This document shows positions 25,094 through 32,919 of a stretch of DNA of 64,000 bases, in pieces. The DNA lies in the NCBI RefSeq assembly GCF_001865015.1, contig NZ_MJGV01000046.1, positions 558,065 through 622,064 on the forward strand, read 5' to 3'. The position numbers were made by a program, and so were the translations under genes. The notes under the pieces are model-generated. The model made no database searches. It saw only the letters and a list, made by a program, of their open reading frames with translations, and was not told the DNA's origin. Each line of letters opens with the position of its first letter. Within the stretch, counting starts at the first letter, position 1. The stretch comes from Curtobacterium sp. MMLR14_010. GTDB lineage: Bacteria > Actinomycetota > Actinomycetes > Actinomycetales > Microbacteriaceae.

Positions 25094-25510
25094 TCAGTGG
25101 AGCATCGCATCCAGAAGTGCGTGCAGCTGCGATCGACGAGCCGGGTCGAGCGTGGCTGTCATGGGTGCGAGCGCTTCGCGCATCGAGGCTCCCAGGCGCC
25201 GCGCGACCCGCATGCCTGTGTCGGTGATGACGACATCGACGGCGCGCGCGTCGTCCGCATTCGGCTGCCGGCTGAGTAGTCCCTTGGCGGACGCGCGCGC
25301 GACGAGGCCAGTCATCGTCGAACGTTCCAGTCCGAGGTACTGCGCGAGATCCCCGATCCTGAGGCGTCGATCCCGCAGGATCGCCAGCACTCGGAGCTGG
25401 GTCAAGGACACCCCCTCGTCCGCCGCGATCTCGGTCAGCGCTCCCATCGTGCGGAAGGACAGCTCGCCGAGCGCGTCCACGAGCTGGTCCGCCTCGTCAT
25501 CATGGTCCAT
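25094..25510 (-). CDS. MarR-family transcriptional regulator
   Basis: The protein is 138 residues. The winged-helix core reads LRIGDLAQYLGLERSTMTGLVARA with the wing ending in ADDARAVDVVITDTG, a classic MarR signature. It diverges from the quinone-oxidoreductase-like gene at 25583. Two copies of TTCG-N5-CGAA in the shared 72-bp gap are the likely operators. A TAGGAT box 6 bases before the ATG suggests a leaderless transcript, and the operator nearest its start would block its promoter. Confidence 0.9.
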   Translation of the reverse strand: MDHDDEADQLVDALGELSFRTMGALTEIAADEGVSLTQLRVLAILRDRRLRIGDLAQYLGLERSTMTGLVARASAKGLLSRQPNADDARAVDVVITDTGMRVARRLGASMREALAPMTATLDPARRSQLHALLDAMLH

Positions 25511-25516
25511 GCCTCG

Positions 25517-25522
25517 ATCCTA
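25517..25522 (-). promoter_or_regulatory. -10-like TAGGAT box for the MarR gene
   Basis: On the minus strand TAGGAT is followed by 6 bases and the ATG at 25510, with no Shine-Dalgarno sequence. Confidence 0.55.
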
Positions 25523-25532
25523 CTTGGCGTGT

Positions 25533-25566
25533 TTCGCACTACGAACTACATTGTTCGCAACACGAA
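25533..25566. promoter_or_regulatory. Tandem MarR operators
   Basis: TTCG-CACTA-CGAA (25533-25545) and TTCG-CAACA-CGAA (25554-25566) have centres 21 bp apart, two helical turns. The right copy ends 17 bp before the oxidoreductase ATG, so a bound dimer there would cover that promoter region. Confidence 0.7.
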
Positions 25567-25582
25567 GCAATAGGAGGATCTC

Positions 25583-26533
25583 ATGTACGCAGCCGTCGTC
25601 GAGCAGTTTGGTCAGGCACCGGTCTGGCAGCAGTTCCCGGAACCGGAACCCGCGGCCGGTGAGGTGGTCGTCGACGTCGTGGCCGCGGGCTTGCACCCGC
25701 GGGTGAGGTCGCAGGCCGCGGGTTCGCACTACACGAGCGAGGGGGCAATCCCGCTGATCCCAGGCGTGGACGCGGTGGGCCGGTTCCCGGACGGGTCACT
25801 GCGGTACTTCGTCGTGACCAGCGACACCCGGGGAACGATGGCGGAACGCGTCGCCGCGGATCCGCGCGCCAGCGTCGTCCTCCCTGATGGCGCAGACCCT
25901 GTCGCGGTGGCGGCGGGGGCAAATCCTGTGATGTCGTCGTGGGTTGCGCTCCGGCACCGGATCGAGTTCGCGTCGGGCAGCCGGGTGCTGATCATCGGGG
26001 CCACGGGAGCGTCCGGGAGCGCCGCGGTGCAGGTCGCACGGCACCTCGGCGCCTCGTCCGTCATCGCCAGTGGCCGTGACGCAGCACGCCTTGAGAGCGT
26101 GCGTGAGCTGGGGGCGGATGCATTGGTATCCCTCAGCGATCCGGAGGCGGTGGGCGAGGCGGCGGCCGAAGTTGACGTGGTCATCGACTACGTCTGGGGG
26201 CAGCCCGCGGCAGACGTGATGCGGTCCCTCGTCACGGCCCGACAGGACCGCGGGCGCCAGTTGGACTGGATCGCGATCGGCTCGACTGCGGGGCAGGATG
26301 CCCCGGTCCCGTCGGCAGCGCTTCGTGCATCAGGGCTGAGCATCGTCGGCAGCGGGCAGGGCTCCGTCGGACGTGCCGCGTTCGTTTCGGAGCTGCCTGG
26401 CATCGTTTCGGCGATCGCAGACCGCACGGTGGCCATCGACGCTGAAGCTGCACCCTTCCGGGAGGTCGCGGCGCGCTGGGCCGGTGATGGTGCGACGACG
26501 GGTCGCGTTGTGTTCACGACAGGCCGCCGGTAG
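25583..26533 (+). CDS. Quinone-oxidoreductase-like medium-chain dehydrogenase
   Basis: The protein is 316 residues from the MDR superfamily. An N-terminal GroES-like domain includes the PLIPGVDAVGRF segment. A Rossmann domain carries VLIIGATGASGSAAVQVARHLG (about 133-154), the NADPH-binding GxxGxxG loop of quinone oxidoreductases. Zinc-binding cysteines are absent, so it is a zinc-independent member. TAGGAGG precedes the ATG. Divergence from a MarR with two operators suggests induction by an electrophile, quinone or phenolic compound that this enzyme reduces. Confidence 0.85.
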   Translation: MYAAVVEQFGQAPVWQQFPEPEPAAGEVVVDVVAAGLHPRVRSQAAGSHYTSEGAIPLIPGVDAVGRFPDGSLRYFVVTSDTRGTMAERVAADPRASVVLPDGADPVAVAAGANPVMSSWVALRHRIEFASGSRVLIIGATGASGSAAVQVARHLGASSVIASGRDAARLESVRELGADALVSLSDPEAVGEAAAEVDVVIDYVWGQPAADVMRSLVTARQDRGRQLDWIAIGSTAGQDAPVPSAALRASGLSIVGSGQGSVGRAAFVSELPGIVSAIADRTVAIDAEAAPFREVAARWAGDGATTGRVVFTTGRR

Positions 26534-26535
26534 AG

Positions 26536-26550
26536 GATCGGCTATTGAGG
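26536..26550. repeat. 15-bp inverted repeat, right copy
   Basis: GATCGGCTATTGAGG starts 3 bases after the oxidoreductase stop and is the exact reverse complement of 25061-25075. The same sense sequence thus follows both the MarR and the oxidoreductase genes. Confidence 0.6.
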
Positions 26551-26614
26551 TGTGACAGTCGAGCCGCGCGGAGCGGTGGATTGTCGAGTCGTGGATACCG
26601 CTCAGGGGATCCTG

Positions 26615-26620
26615 TAGGAC
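26615..26620 (+). promoter_or_regulatory. -10-like TAGGAC box for the XRE regulator
   Basis: TAGGAC is followed by 6 bases and the GTG at 26627. The last base departs from the usual T. Confidence 0.35.
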
Positions 26621-26626
26621 GGACAA

Positions 26627-27469
26627 GTGATCGACCGCCCTGCTCTGGCCGAGTTCCTCCGACTTCGACGCAACGCGCTGCAACCGGAGGACGTCGGCTT
26701 GCCACGTGGGTCTCGGCGTCGCACCGAGGGACTTCGGCGTGAGGAAGTTGCGGTGCTGTGCAACATGTCGACCGACTACTACGCCCGCCTCGAGCGCGGC
26801 ACCGGGCCGCAGCCGTCAGAGCAAATGGTCGCCGCGATCGCGCAAGGCCTGCACCTTTCCATGGACGAACGGGACCACGTGTTCCGCCTCGCCGGGCAGC
26901 ACCCACCCGTGCGCGGGACTGCGAGCGAACACGTCGGGCCCGGCATGTTGCGGATTTTGGACCGGCTCATCGACACCCCGGCCGAGATCGTCTCGGAGCT
27001 CGGGGAGACCCTTCGACAGACGCCACTCGCGAAGGCGCTGACCGGTGACGCCGTGCAGCGCACCGGGTACTCGCGGAGTCTCGGATACCGGTGGTTCACC
27101 GACCCTTCCTCGCGAGAGCCGTACCCGGAGGACGAGCAGCTCGTGCTGTCCCGCGTGTATGCGGCCGGGCTTCGCGAACTCGTCGCAATGCGGGGACCAG
27201 GCTCCCGTGCCGCGGCCATGGTCGACGCACTGTGGGACAACCCGCAGTTCCGTGTGGTGTGGGACCGGCACGAAGTCGGGGTCCGCTTGCCTGAGGTAAA
27301 GCGGTTCTTGCACCCGGCGGTCGGCGCGCTCGAACTCGCGTGCCAGACACTCCTTGACCCGGATCAGTCGCACCGGATGCTCGTGTACACGGCCGTGCCG
27401 GGGAGCGTCAGTCACGAGCGGTTGCAGCTGCTCGCGGTGATCGGCACGCAGGATCTTTCGAGCCGCTGA
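26627..27469 (+). CDS. XRE-family regulator with MmyB-like ligand-binding domain
   Basis: The protein is 280 residues. The N-terminal helix-turn-helix (about 5-85) has the hallmark order [33 protein letters not shown] and [15 protein letters not shown]. The C-terminal half (about 100-270), with [10 protein letters not shown] and [20 protein letters not shown], is the MmyB-like PAS-related domain of this actinobacterial group. Such regulators often control an adjacent SDR or oxidoreductase gene, and here an SDR gene follows 82 bp downstream. The bound ligand may be a fatty acid or other hydrophobic compound. Confidence 0.88.
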   Translation: MIDRPALAEFLRLRRNALQPEDVGLPRGSRRRTEGLRREEVAVLCNMSTDYYARLERGTGPQPSEQMVAAIAQGLHLSMDERDHVFRLAGQHPPVRGTASEHVGPGMLRILDRLIDTPAEIVSELGETLRQTPLAKALTGDAVQRTGYSRSLGYRWFTDPSSREPYPEDEQLVLSRVYAAGLRELVAMRGPGSRAAAMVDALWDNPQFRVVWDRHEVGVRLPEVKRFLHPAVGALELACQTLLDPDQSHRMLVYTAVPGSVSHERLQLLAVIGTQDLSSR

Positions 27470-27551
27470 CCGACGGGTCCTGGATGTCCTCGCGAGACCC
27501 ATCGAGCATGAGAGCGACCCGTTCCCGCTCGCCGTCCCGGAAGGACACACC

Positions 27552-28469
27552 ATGCCAGCCACGCCATACCTCGACATCCCGGACCTGACCGGACGTCTGG
27601 CCGTCGTTACCGGTGCCAGTGACGGACTCGGTGCTGTGATCGCCCGGCGCCTCGCTGCTGCCCGTGCGGAGGTCGTGATGCCGGTCCGCTCCAGGGAGAA
27701 GGGCGAACGAGTGGCTGCCCAGATCCGTGCGGTCGTGCCAGAAGCGTCGCTGCGGGTTGCCACGCTCGATCTGTCCCGGCTCGACTCCATCGCCGCACTC
27801 GTGGCCGAACTCCTCGACGAGGGACGGCCGATCCACCTCCTCGTGAACAACGCCGGCGTGATGCGACCCCCGGCACGCCAGGAGACAGCCGACGGATTTG
27901 AACTCCAGGTTGGGACGAACCACCTCGGGCACTTCGCCCTCACGCTCGGGCTCCTTCCGCTCCTGCGAGCAGGTCGCGCCCGCGTCACGCACCAGACGAG
28001 CGTCGCTGCGCGGAGGTGTGCGCTCGACCTCACGGATTTTGCCCACCAACGCCAGTACGACGTGATGCGGGCCTACACCGCGTCGAAGATCGCCGTCGGC
28101 CTCTTCGCACGCGAACTCGATGCTCGCAGCCGCGCGGACGGGTGGGGCATCAGCAGCAACCTCGCGCACCCTGGTGTGTCTCCGACGAACCTCCTCGCCG
28201 CGCAACCCGGCATGGGTCGGGAGCGTGCCGGTGCGGAGCGCGGCGTCATCGAGCTCCTGTCGCGCGTCGGGGTACTCGGCACAGTTGAGAGCGCCGCCCT
28301 ACCCGCACTGCTCGCGGCGACAGGCCCTGACTCACACGGCGATACGTTCGCCGGCCCCCGACGCACGGTCGGAGGTGCGCCGACACTCCAGCCGATGTGG
28401 CGACCGTTCACGAACATGGAAACGGCACGGGCTCTCTGGGACCACTCCGCCGAGGTGACCGGGACTTGA
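27552..28469 (+). CDS. Short-chain dehydrogenase/reductase, retinol-dehydrogenase-like subgroup
   Basis: The protein is 305 residues. The SDR signatures are present: TGASDGLG (about 20-27), the NNAGVM strand end, and YTASK with the catalytic Tyr and Lys. The sequence [14 protein letters not shown] is typical of the RDH/WWOX-like subgroup. A purine-rich GGAAGGA site precedes the ATG. Regulation by the upstream XRE protein is likely from the gene order. A role in retinal or carotenoid chemistry is possible only by proximity; xenobiotic carbonyl reduction is equally plausible. Confidence 0.88.
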   Translation: MPATPYLDIPDLTGRLAVVTGASDGLGAVIARRLAAARAEVVMPVRSREKGERVAAQIRAVVPEASLRVATLDLSRLDSIAALVAELLDEGRPIHLLVNNAGVMRPPARQETADGFELQVGTNHLGHFALTLGLLPLLRAGRARVTHQTSVAARRCALDLTDFAHQRQYDVMRAYTASKIAVGLFARELDARSRADGWGISSNLAHPGVSPTNLLAAQPGMGRERAGAERGVIELLSRVGVLGTVESAALPALLAATGPDSHGDTFAGPRRTVGGAPTLQPMWRPFTNMETARALWDHSAEVTGT

Positions 28470-28555
28470 GCCTGACCACTCACCCCTCAAGCAGGCGCAA
28501 CACCGACGGCATATCTCGTCCGGATACCGATGGCTCACCGGGCGGCAGTCACCCA

Positions 28556-28774
28556 TCAACGTCTCCGACGGTCTTCCAGCCTCACCGCCAGCGAGAATCC
28601 GACCACGAAAATGGCCCAGCCGAGGACTGGCACCAGGTTGCCGACCGACGGCGTGCCCACCAAACCCAGAATCGCAAAGAGCAACGCGAGTACCCCGAAG
28701 ATGATCGCGACGATGAACCACCGGCGCGTCCTGCGCCAGGACCCCTGATTCGGCGCACCCTCGGGCCTGCTCAC
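28556..28774 (-). CDS. Small two-helix membrane protein
   Basis: The product is 72 residues with helices at about 18-40 and 46-64, a basic RRTRR stretch before the first helix and a basic EDRRRR end. The start is a GTG. It is convergent with the SDR gene at 27552. A strong 12-bp hairpin lies 38 bp upstream of its start and could be regulatory or a terminator for transcription entering from the right. Function is unknown. Confidence 0.6.
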   Translation of the reverse strand: MSRPEGAPNQGSWRRTRRWFIVAIIFGVLALLFAILGLVGTPSVGNLVPVLGWAIFVVGFSLAVRLEDRRRR

Positions 28775-28811
28775 CGCGACACAACCATGTCGGCAGCGTA
28801 CCGACAGCGCC

Positions 28812-28838
28812 TGTCCGGTAGCGGATCGCTACCGGACA
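28812..28838. repeat. Perfect 12-bp inverted repeat with 3-base loop
   Basis: TGTCCGGTAGCG and CGCTACCGGACA flank GAT. It lies between the small membrane protein gene and the terminator of the SDR-SDR-tautomerase operon. It could be an operator for the membrane-protein promoter or a backup terminator. Confidence 0.55.
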
Positions 28839-28864
28839 TTGTCACGCCGTCTTCTCAAACTGGT

Positions 28865-28898
28865 GACGAAGGGACCCGGTCTTCCGGGTCCCTTCGTC
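28865..28898 (-). terminator. Strong hairpin terminator after the tautomerase operon
   Basis: A perfect 15-bp stem (GACGAAGGGACCCGG and its complement) with a TCTT loop lies 18 bp past the tautomerase stop on the minus strand. The U-tract is weak, as usual in high-GC actinobacteria. Confidence 0.75.
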
Positions 28899-28916
28899 TG
28901 CGTGTGGTCAGCGGAC

Positions 28917-29123
28917 TCAGACGCGGCCGAGCATCGCCTCGTTGAGGATGGTGCCGCCGAGCATCCAACCTCCGTCGGCGACCTCGTCGAGGATGACGAG
29001 GGTGGTGGGGCGTGCTCGCTCCCCGTAGGCGTCGACGATGGCGTCAGTGACGGCGTCCTGCAGCTTCTTCTTTGACTCGGCGGTCAGGGTGTCAGCGGGG
29101 ACCTTGATGTTGGCAAAGGGCAT
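28917..29123 (-). CDS. 4-oxalocrotonate tautomerase-family protein
   Basis: The product is 68 residues, the usual length for the family. After Met removal the catalytic Pro1 is exposed (MPFANIKVP). The ESKKKLQDAVTDAIVDAYG helix and the LVILDEV strand with GGWMLGG near the end follow the tautomerase pattern. GAGAGGAA precedes the ATG. It is the last gene of an operon with two SDRs and probably tautomerises an enol/keto or unsaturated acid intermediate. The divergent TetR at 30902 is the likely regulator. Confidence 0.88.
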   Translation of the reverse strand: MPFANIKVPADTLTAESKKKLQDAVTDAIVDAYGERARPTTLVILDEVADGGWMLGGTILNEAMLGRV

Positions 29124-29162
29124 GGTGTTCCTCTCGGTGGGGTTTCCCGGGCGGTCCGGGGG

Positions 29163-30065
29163 TCAAAGTGCGGCGTTGGAGGAGAGCAGGTCCTCGATGC
29201 CGACGCGGTGGTAGAACTCGGCGCGGATGCGGTCCGCGACCGCTGAGACGACCTCGCTGCCGTCGCGCGAGGGGTCGACGTGGGTCCGGTAGGGGCGGGT
29301 TCCCTCTGGGAGGCTGACCACGCGGACGATCTCGTCGGCGACGTCCTGCACGTCGGCGTCCACCGGGACGATCGCGGCGAGGCGGTCGGTGAGGTCATGC
29401 CGGAGCGCCCCGTACTCCTCGTCGTGTGCAGCGACTCGGGCGGCGTCCGTCGGGACCGCAGCGTTCGTGAAGTGGTTCGTTCCCGAGGTGAAGGCTCCCG
29501 GGACCACGACGGTGGTGTCGATGCCGAAGCGGACGAGCTCCGCTGCGTAGCTCTCGGCCAGGGCGTCCATGCCGGCCTTCGCCGCGAAGTACGGCGCGAG
29601 GAACGGCGGGTGTCCGCCGCGGGTCGACGAGCTGCCGACCCACACGACCAGTCCTGAGCGGCTGACGCGCATGTGCGGCAGGACGGCGCGGGCGACGCGT
29701 TGTGCGCCGACGACGTTGACGTCGTAGAGGGCCGTGAACTGCTCGGGCGTGAACGCTTCGGCCGGGCCGTAAGCCATGTGGCCGGCGTTCTGCACGAGGA
29801 CGTCGATTCGCCCGTGCAAACGGACGACCGCGTCGACGGCGTCGTCGACGGACTGTTGTGACTGGACGTCGAGCTCGACGGCGCTGAGCTGCAAGCCCTC
29901 GCGAATGGCGAGATCCTCGAGCTCGGTGCGAGCCGTCGCGTTCCGACGGTCGACCGCGCGCATCCCCGCGACGACCACGTTGCCAGCCCGCGCGAGCGCC
30001 TCAGCCGTCAGCCGACCGAAGCCGCTGGACGCACCCGTGACGAGGACAACCCGTGGAGCGGTCAT
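29163..30065 (-). CDS. Short-chain dehydrogenase/reductase
   Basis: The protein is 300 residues. A classical SDR N-terminus VLVTGASSGFG (about 7-17), QNAGHM at the end of the fourth strand, a serine strand VGSSSTRG and YFAAK (catalytic Tyr/Lys) are visible. A long C-terminal region (about 200-300) exceeds the 250-residue classical length. Its ATG shares one base with the upstream SDR stop (TGATG), so the genes are translationally coupled. The substrate is unknown, but the operon with a second SDR and a tautomerase suggests catabolic or detoxifying redox steps. Confidence 0.88.
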   Translation of the reverse strand: MTAPRVVLVTGASSGFGRLTAEALARAGNVVVAGMRAVDRRNATARTELEDLAIREGLQLSAVELDVQSQQSVDDAVDAVVRLHGRIDVLVQNAGHMAYGPAEAFTPEQFTALYDVNVVGAQRVARAVLPHMRVSRSGLVVWVGSSSTRGGHPPFLAPYFAAKAGMDALAESYAAELVRFGIDTTVVVPGAFTSGTNHFTNAAVPTDAARVAAHDEEYGALRHDLTDRLAAIVPVDADVQDVADEIVRVVSLPEGTRPYRTHVDPSRDGSEVVSAVADRIRAEFYHRVGIEDLLSSNAAL

Positions 30066-30808
30066 CAGACCATCCCGCCGTTGGCGCGGATGGTCTGGCC
30101 GTTGACCCAGTGGCCGTCGGGTCCGGCGAGGAACGCCACAACCGCCGCGATGTCCTCCGGCGTGCCGAGCCGCTCGAGGGGCGGGACCTTCGACAGCGTG
30201 TCGATCTGATCCTGGGTCTTGCCGTCGAGGAACAGCTCCGTTGCCGTCGGTCCTGGGGCCACCACGTTCGCCGTGACGTCCCGGCCGCGGAGCTCCTTAG
30301 CCAGGATCAGCGTCATGCCTTCGACGGCGCTCTTGCTCGCGACGTAGGCGCCGTAAGTCGGGAACTGCGTCCCGACCACCGAGGTTGACATGCCGACGAA
30401 CGTGCCGCCAGCCCGGAGCCTGCGCGCCGCCTGCTGCGCGACGACGAAGGTCCCGCGGATGTTCGTCCGGTGCAGTGCATCGAGGACGTCGAGGTCCTGG
30501 TCGGCGATCGTCGACAGTGCGAGTCGTCCGGCGGAGTGCACGACGACGTGGACGCCGCCGTGGTCGGCCTCGACCCGATCGAACATCGCGGCGACTGCGT
30601 GCTCGTCGGCGACGTCGGCCAGCACGGCGACGGCGCGACCGCCTGCTTCCTGGATCTGCTCGACGGTGGCGGCGGCCGCGGCTGTCCCGCTGGCGTGGTT
30701 CACGACGACCGTGAAGCCGTCGGCCGCCAGCCGGGTCGACACCGCGCGGCCGATGCCGCGTGAGCCCCCCGTGACGACTGCGACGCGTTCTGGAGTGCTG
30801 CTCATCAT
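30065..30808 (-). CDS. Short-chain dehydrogenase/reductase (FabG-like)
   Basis: The protein is 247 residues, the classical SDR length. It shows VVTGGSRGIGRAV (about 7-19), HSAGRL, the serine strand MSTSVVG, YGAYVASK with catalytic Tyr/Lys, and the C-terminal GPDGHWVNGQTIRANGGMV typical of FabG-like reductases. I chose the ATG at 30808, directly after AAAGGAAG; an ATG 12 bases upstream overlaps that ribosome-binding site. It is the first gene of the SDR-SDR-tautomerase operon, divergent from a TetR gene. Confidence 0.88.
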   Translation of the reverse strand: MMSSTPERVAVVTGGSRGIGRAVSTRLAADGFTVVVNHASGTAAAAATVEQIQEAGGRAVAVLADVADEHAVAAMFDRVEADHGGVHVVVHSAGRLALSTIADQDLDVLDALHRTNIRGTFVVAQQAARRLRAGGTFVGMSTSVVGTQFPTYGAYVASKSAVEGMTLILAKELRGRDVTANVVAPGPTATELFLDGKTQDQIDTLSKVPPLERLGTPEDIAAVVAFLAGPDGHWVNGQTIRANGGMV

Positions 30809-30889
30809 GCTTCCTTTCACTGATATGCACCGAGCATTTCGACGCTACGCAGAAGCTAGCACAGATACGATCATCGATACCAACTGCGC

Positions 30890-30895
30890 TACCAT
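30890..30895 (+). promoter_or_regulatory. -10-like TACCAT box, probable leaderless start of the TetR gene
   Basis: TACCAT is followed by 6 bases and the ATG at 30902. The 93-bp divergent gap also has two direct GATAC copies (30864 and 30876) that could be part of an operator. Confidence 0.5.
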
Positions 30896-30901
30896 TGCTC
30901 T

Positions 30902-31627
30902 ATGGCCCGATCTGACGAAGCACTCCGGAGCGCGCTGCTCCGCGCGGCAGAGGAGCAGCTCGTCGCAGCTCCCGACGGCGACATCGCCACCCGTGCTGTA
31001 TGCGAAGCAGTCGGCGTCACCCAGCCCGTGCTCTACCGCGTCTTCGGCGACAAGCGCGGGCTGCTCGACGCCCTCGCCGACGTAGGTCTCGAGCGGTACG
31101 CGGCCAGGAAGGCCGAGCTCGAGGTGTCCGACGACCCGTCGGCGGACCTGCGACGCGGCTGGGACGACCACCTCGCGTTCGCACGCCAGCACGCCGCGCT
31201 CTACCGACTGATGTTCGCTCCCCGGCCGTGGGCCAGCAGCTCGGCGCGCGACGGCGTGACCGCGCTCCTCGAGCGGACGCTGACCCGCTGTGCAGCCGCC
31301 GGCATGCTCCGTGTCGACGTCAAGGTCGCGGCAACGATGCTGCTCGCCGCGAACGTCGGGCTCGCACTAGATGGGATGAGCGCGAACCGCCAGGACGACT
31401 CCGACGAGGTCGCCGACACGCTCCGGGACGCGGTCCTCAGTGCCGTCCTCGTGCAGCCGCCCAGCCCGGAACACGGTGACGTCGACGCGGCCTCCCGTCA
31501 TCAGCTCCGCGCGCGACTCGAAGCAGGCAGATCGAGCCCGTTGCTCCCGGAGGAGTCGGCACTCATGCGGGTGTGGCTCGACCGACTCGACCACCACGCC
31601 CACCACGACCAAGACGGCTCCGAATGA
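30902..31627 (+). CDS. TetR-family transcriptional regulator
   Basis: The protein is 241 residues. The N-terminal DNA-binding domain reads IATRAVCEAVGVTQPVLYRVFGDKRGLLDAL (about 30-60), a clear TetR helix-turn-helix. The helical C-terminal domain carries a PWASSSARDGV segment and a hydrophilic last 40 residues. It is divergent from the SDR-SDR-tautomerase operon, which it probably represses. Its stop overlaps the start of a VanZ-like gene (ATGA). Confidence 0.88.
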   Translation: MARSDEALRSALLRAAEEQLVAAPDGDIATRAVCEAVGVTQPVLYRVFGDKRGLLDALADVGLERYAARKAELEVSDDPSADLRRGWDDHLAFARQHAALYRLMFAPRPWASSSARDGVTALLERTLTRCAAAGMLRVDVKVAATMLLAANVGLALDGMSANRQDDSDEVADTLRDAVLSAVLVQPPSPEHGDVDAASRHQLRARLEAGRSSPLLPEESALMRVWLDRLDHHAHHDQDGSE

Positions 31628-32124
31628 TCTCCACGTTCCTCATCGAACACGCACCCCTGGTCCGAGCGGCATTCTGGGTGGCACTCGCCGCCGCCGCCGT
31701 CCTCGCCTGGTTGCTCCACCGCCTGCGGCTCCGCGGCATCCTGCTGGGCCTGTCCGGGGTGTCGCTCGTCGCGGTGCTCGTGCTCACTCTGCTCCCCGAC
31801 GGCACGCGGCCGGGCGGCGTCACCTGCACCGTGCAATTCTCCGTCCCGTTCCAGGGCCTCGAGACGCTCGCCAACGTCGCACTCCTGCTGCCGCTCGTGC
31901 TCTTCCTCGGAACCGCGACGAACCGACCGCTCACGATCCTTGCCGGCGCGGTGGCGCTCTCCGTCGCCATCGAGGTCGTACAGGCCCTCGCGCCGGCACT
32001 CGGTCGTCGGTGCGACACGAACGACTGGTTCATGAACACAGTGGGAGCGCTCCTGGGTGCCGTCGTCGCTCTCGTCGTTTGCAGGATCGAACGACGTCGG
32101 ACGACCACCGCCGTCGCCGGGTGA
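31624..32124 (+). CDS. VanZ-like family membrane protein
   Basis: The protein is 166 residues with four helices (about 12-30, 36-53, 80-98 and 137-155). The family fingerprint is present: ETLANVALLLPL in the third helix region, then AIEVVQALAPALGRRCDTNDWFMNTVGALLGA, with the conserved Glu, Arg, Asp and Asn. VanZ-like proteins are implicated in glycopeptide (teicoplanin-type) tolerance, but most actinobacterial members are uncharacterised. It is translationally coupled to the TetR gene. Confidence 0.85.
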   Translation: MISTFLIEHAPLVRAAFWVALAAAAVLAWLLHRLRLRGILLGLSGVSLVAVLVLTLLPDGTRPGGVTCTVQFSVPFQGLETLANVALLLPLVLFLGTATNRPLTILAGAVALSVAIEVVQALAPALGRRCDTNDWFMNTVGALLGAVVALVVCRIERRRTTTAVAG

Positions 32125-32359
32125 CCGACGGGCGGAACGCGGAGGACGAAGAGCTCGACACCCTGCGCGGTCGCTGCTGGTGAGGGCGCGATGTGCGCGT
32201 GCTCGCCGCCCCGCGGGGAGGGGCGCGAAACGGTCGTCCCGACGCGTCTCGTAAGCCGGTCCCGCTCCGGACCGTTCCGCGATCCTGCCCCGACCCCCGG
32301 CTTCGAGTAGTCGCTGTCTCACATAGGTGGTCCGCTGCTCGTCGCGCTGAGGGGAGGGC

Positions 32360-32390
32360 ATGCGGACGCCAGCGCGCCCAGATGGCAGCC
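32360..32390. repeat. Diverged repeat, copy A
   Basis: The 31-bp stretch beginning ATGCGGACGCCAGCGC matches 32807-32840 with a 2-3 base indel and a few substitutions. The two copies lie on either side of tRNA-Val. Confidence 0.45.
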
Positions 32391-32599
32391 GCGCGAAACC
32401 AGTCATTGCCGGCGTCTCGGACGAGAGGTCGGCGGACGGTCCCTCCTCGCTGGCGCAACTTGTGCGCCCCGCCCAGAGTGCGGTGCCGGCACCCAGGTCG
32501 AGCATCGGGCTCGCCGTATCTGGTGCTCCGCGGAGAGCGTCGGATCGGCCACCGCCAGTTCGCCGGCAGCGCCGTGATCGCAACCCGCAACCACCGCTT

Positions 32600-32630
32600 C
32601 CAGACCACACGCTCTTAGCGTCTGATCTGG
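32600..32630 (-). terminator. Hairpin downstream of tRNA-Val
   Basis: Two stacked 5-bp stems (CCAGA/TCTGG and ACGCT/AGCGT) flank a 4x4 internal loop and a CTT loop. It lies 9 bp past the CCA end on the minus strand. Confidence 0.5.
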
Positions 32631-32638
32631 CCTTCTCT

Positions 32639-32714
32639 TGGTGGGCCCTGCCGGGATCGAACCGACGACATCCACGGTGTAAACGTGGCGCTCTACCAGC
32701 TGAGCTAAAGGCCC
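32639..32714 (-). tRNA. tRNA-Val (anticodon TAC)
   Basis: The 76-nt gene includes an encoded CCA end. The acceptor stem pairs GGGCCTT with AGGGCCC (one T-G wobble). The D-arm reads AGCTCAGCTGGTAGAGC, the anticodon stem CCACG/CGTGG encloses TTTACAC with anticodon TAC, and the T-arm has GGTTCGATCCC. All positions expected of a standard tRNA are present. Confidence 0.97.
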
Positions 32715-32806
32715 TCGACGGAATTCTACGGCCCGCCGGCACACCACCACGACGGCATGTCGACGATCACTGGAACTCGACACTTCTGTGTTGCGTTCCT
32801 CGTGTG

Positions 32807-32840
32807 ATGCGGACGGCGCCAGCGCTCCGGGATGGCGGCC
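32807..32840. repeat. Diverged repeat, copy B
   Basis: Partner of 32360-32390; it shares ATGCGGACG, GCCAGCGC and GATGGC in the same order and orientation. Confidence 0.45.
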
Positions 32841-32919
32841 CTGAACGCAAGGACTCCACATCCACCATGGGTCGACTCTTCGTACGTCCCTCTCGACGCT
32901 GACGCTCGTCGGCGTCGCG

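Larger units (their letters stand above)
32125..32638. other. Gene-poor stretch between the VanZ-like gene and tRNA-Val
   Basis: I find no convincing coding sequence here; open frames in several phases overlap one another and lack ribosome-binding sites. It holds a diverged repeat at 32360-32390 and a hairpin at 32600-32630 that fits a tRNA-Val terminator. Confidence 0.5.

Noticed and set aside
27552-28469. Assignment of this SDR as the retinol dehydrogenase of the rhodopsin pathway
   Set aside because: Subgroup resemblance is not specific and the Blh-type dioxygenase already yields retinal directly; gene order links it to an XRE regulator instead.
24193-31627. Genomic island or prophage
   Set aside because: The region is rich in regulator-oxidoreductase pairs, but no integrase, transposase, phage gene or tRNA-bounded att repeat encloses it.
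32125-32638. Protein-coding genes or a known structured RNA in the gap before tRNA-Val
   Set aside because: Frames in several phases overlap without start signals or motifs, and I recognise no riboswitch or housekeeping RNA consensus.
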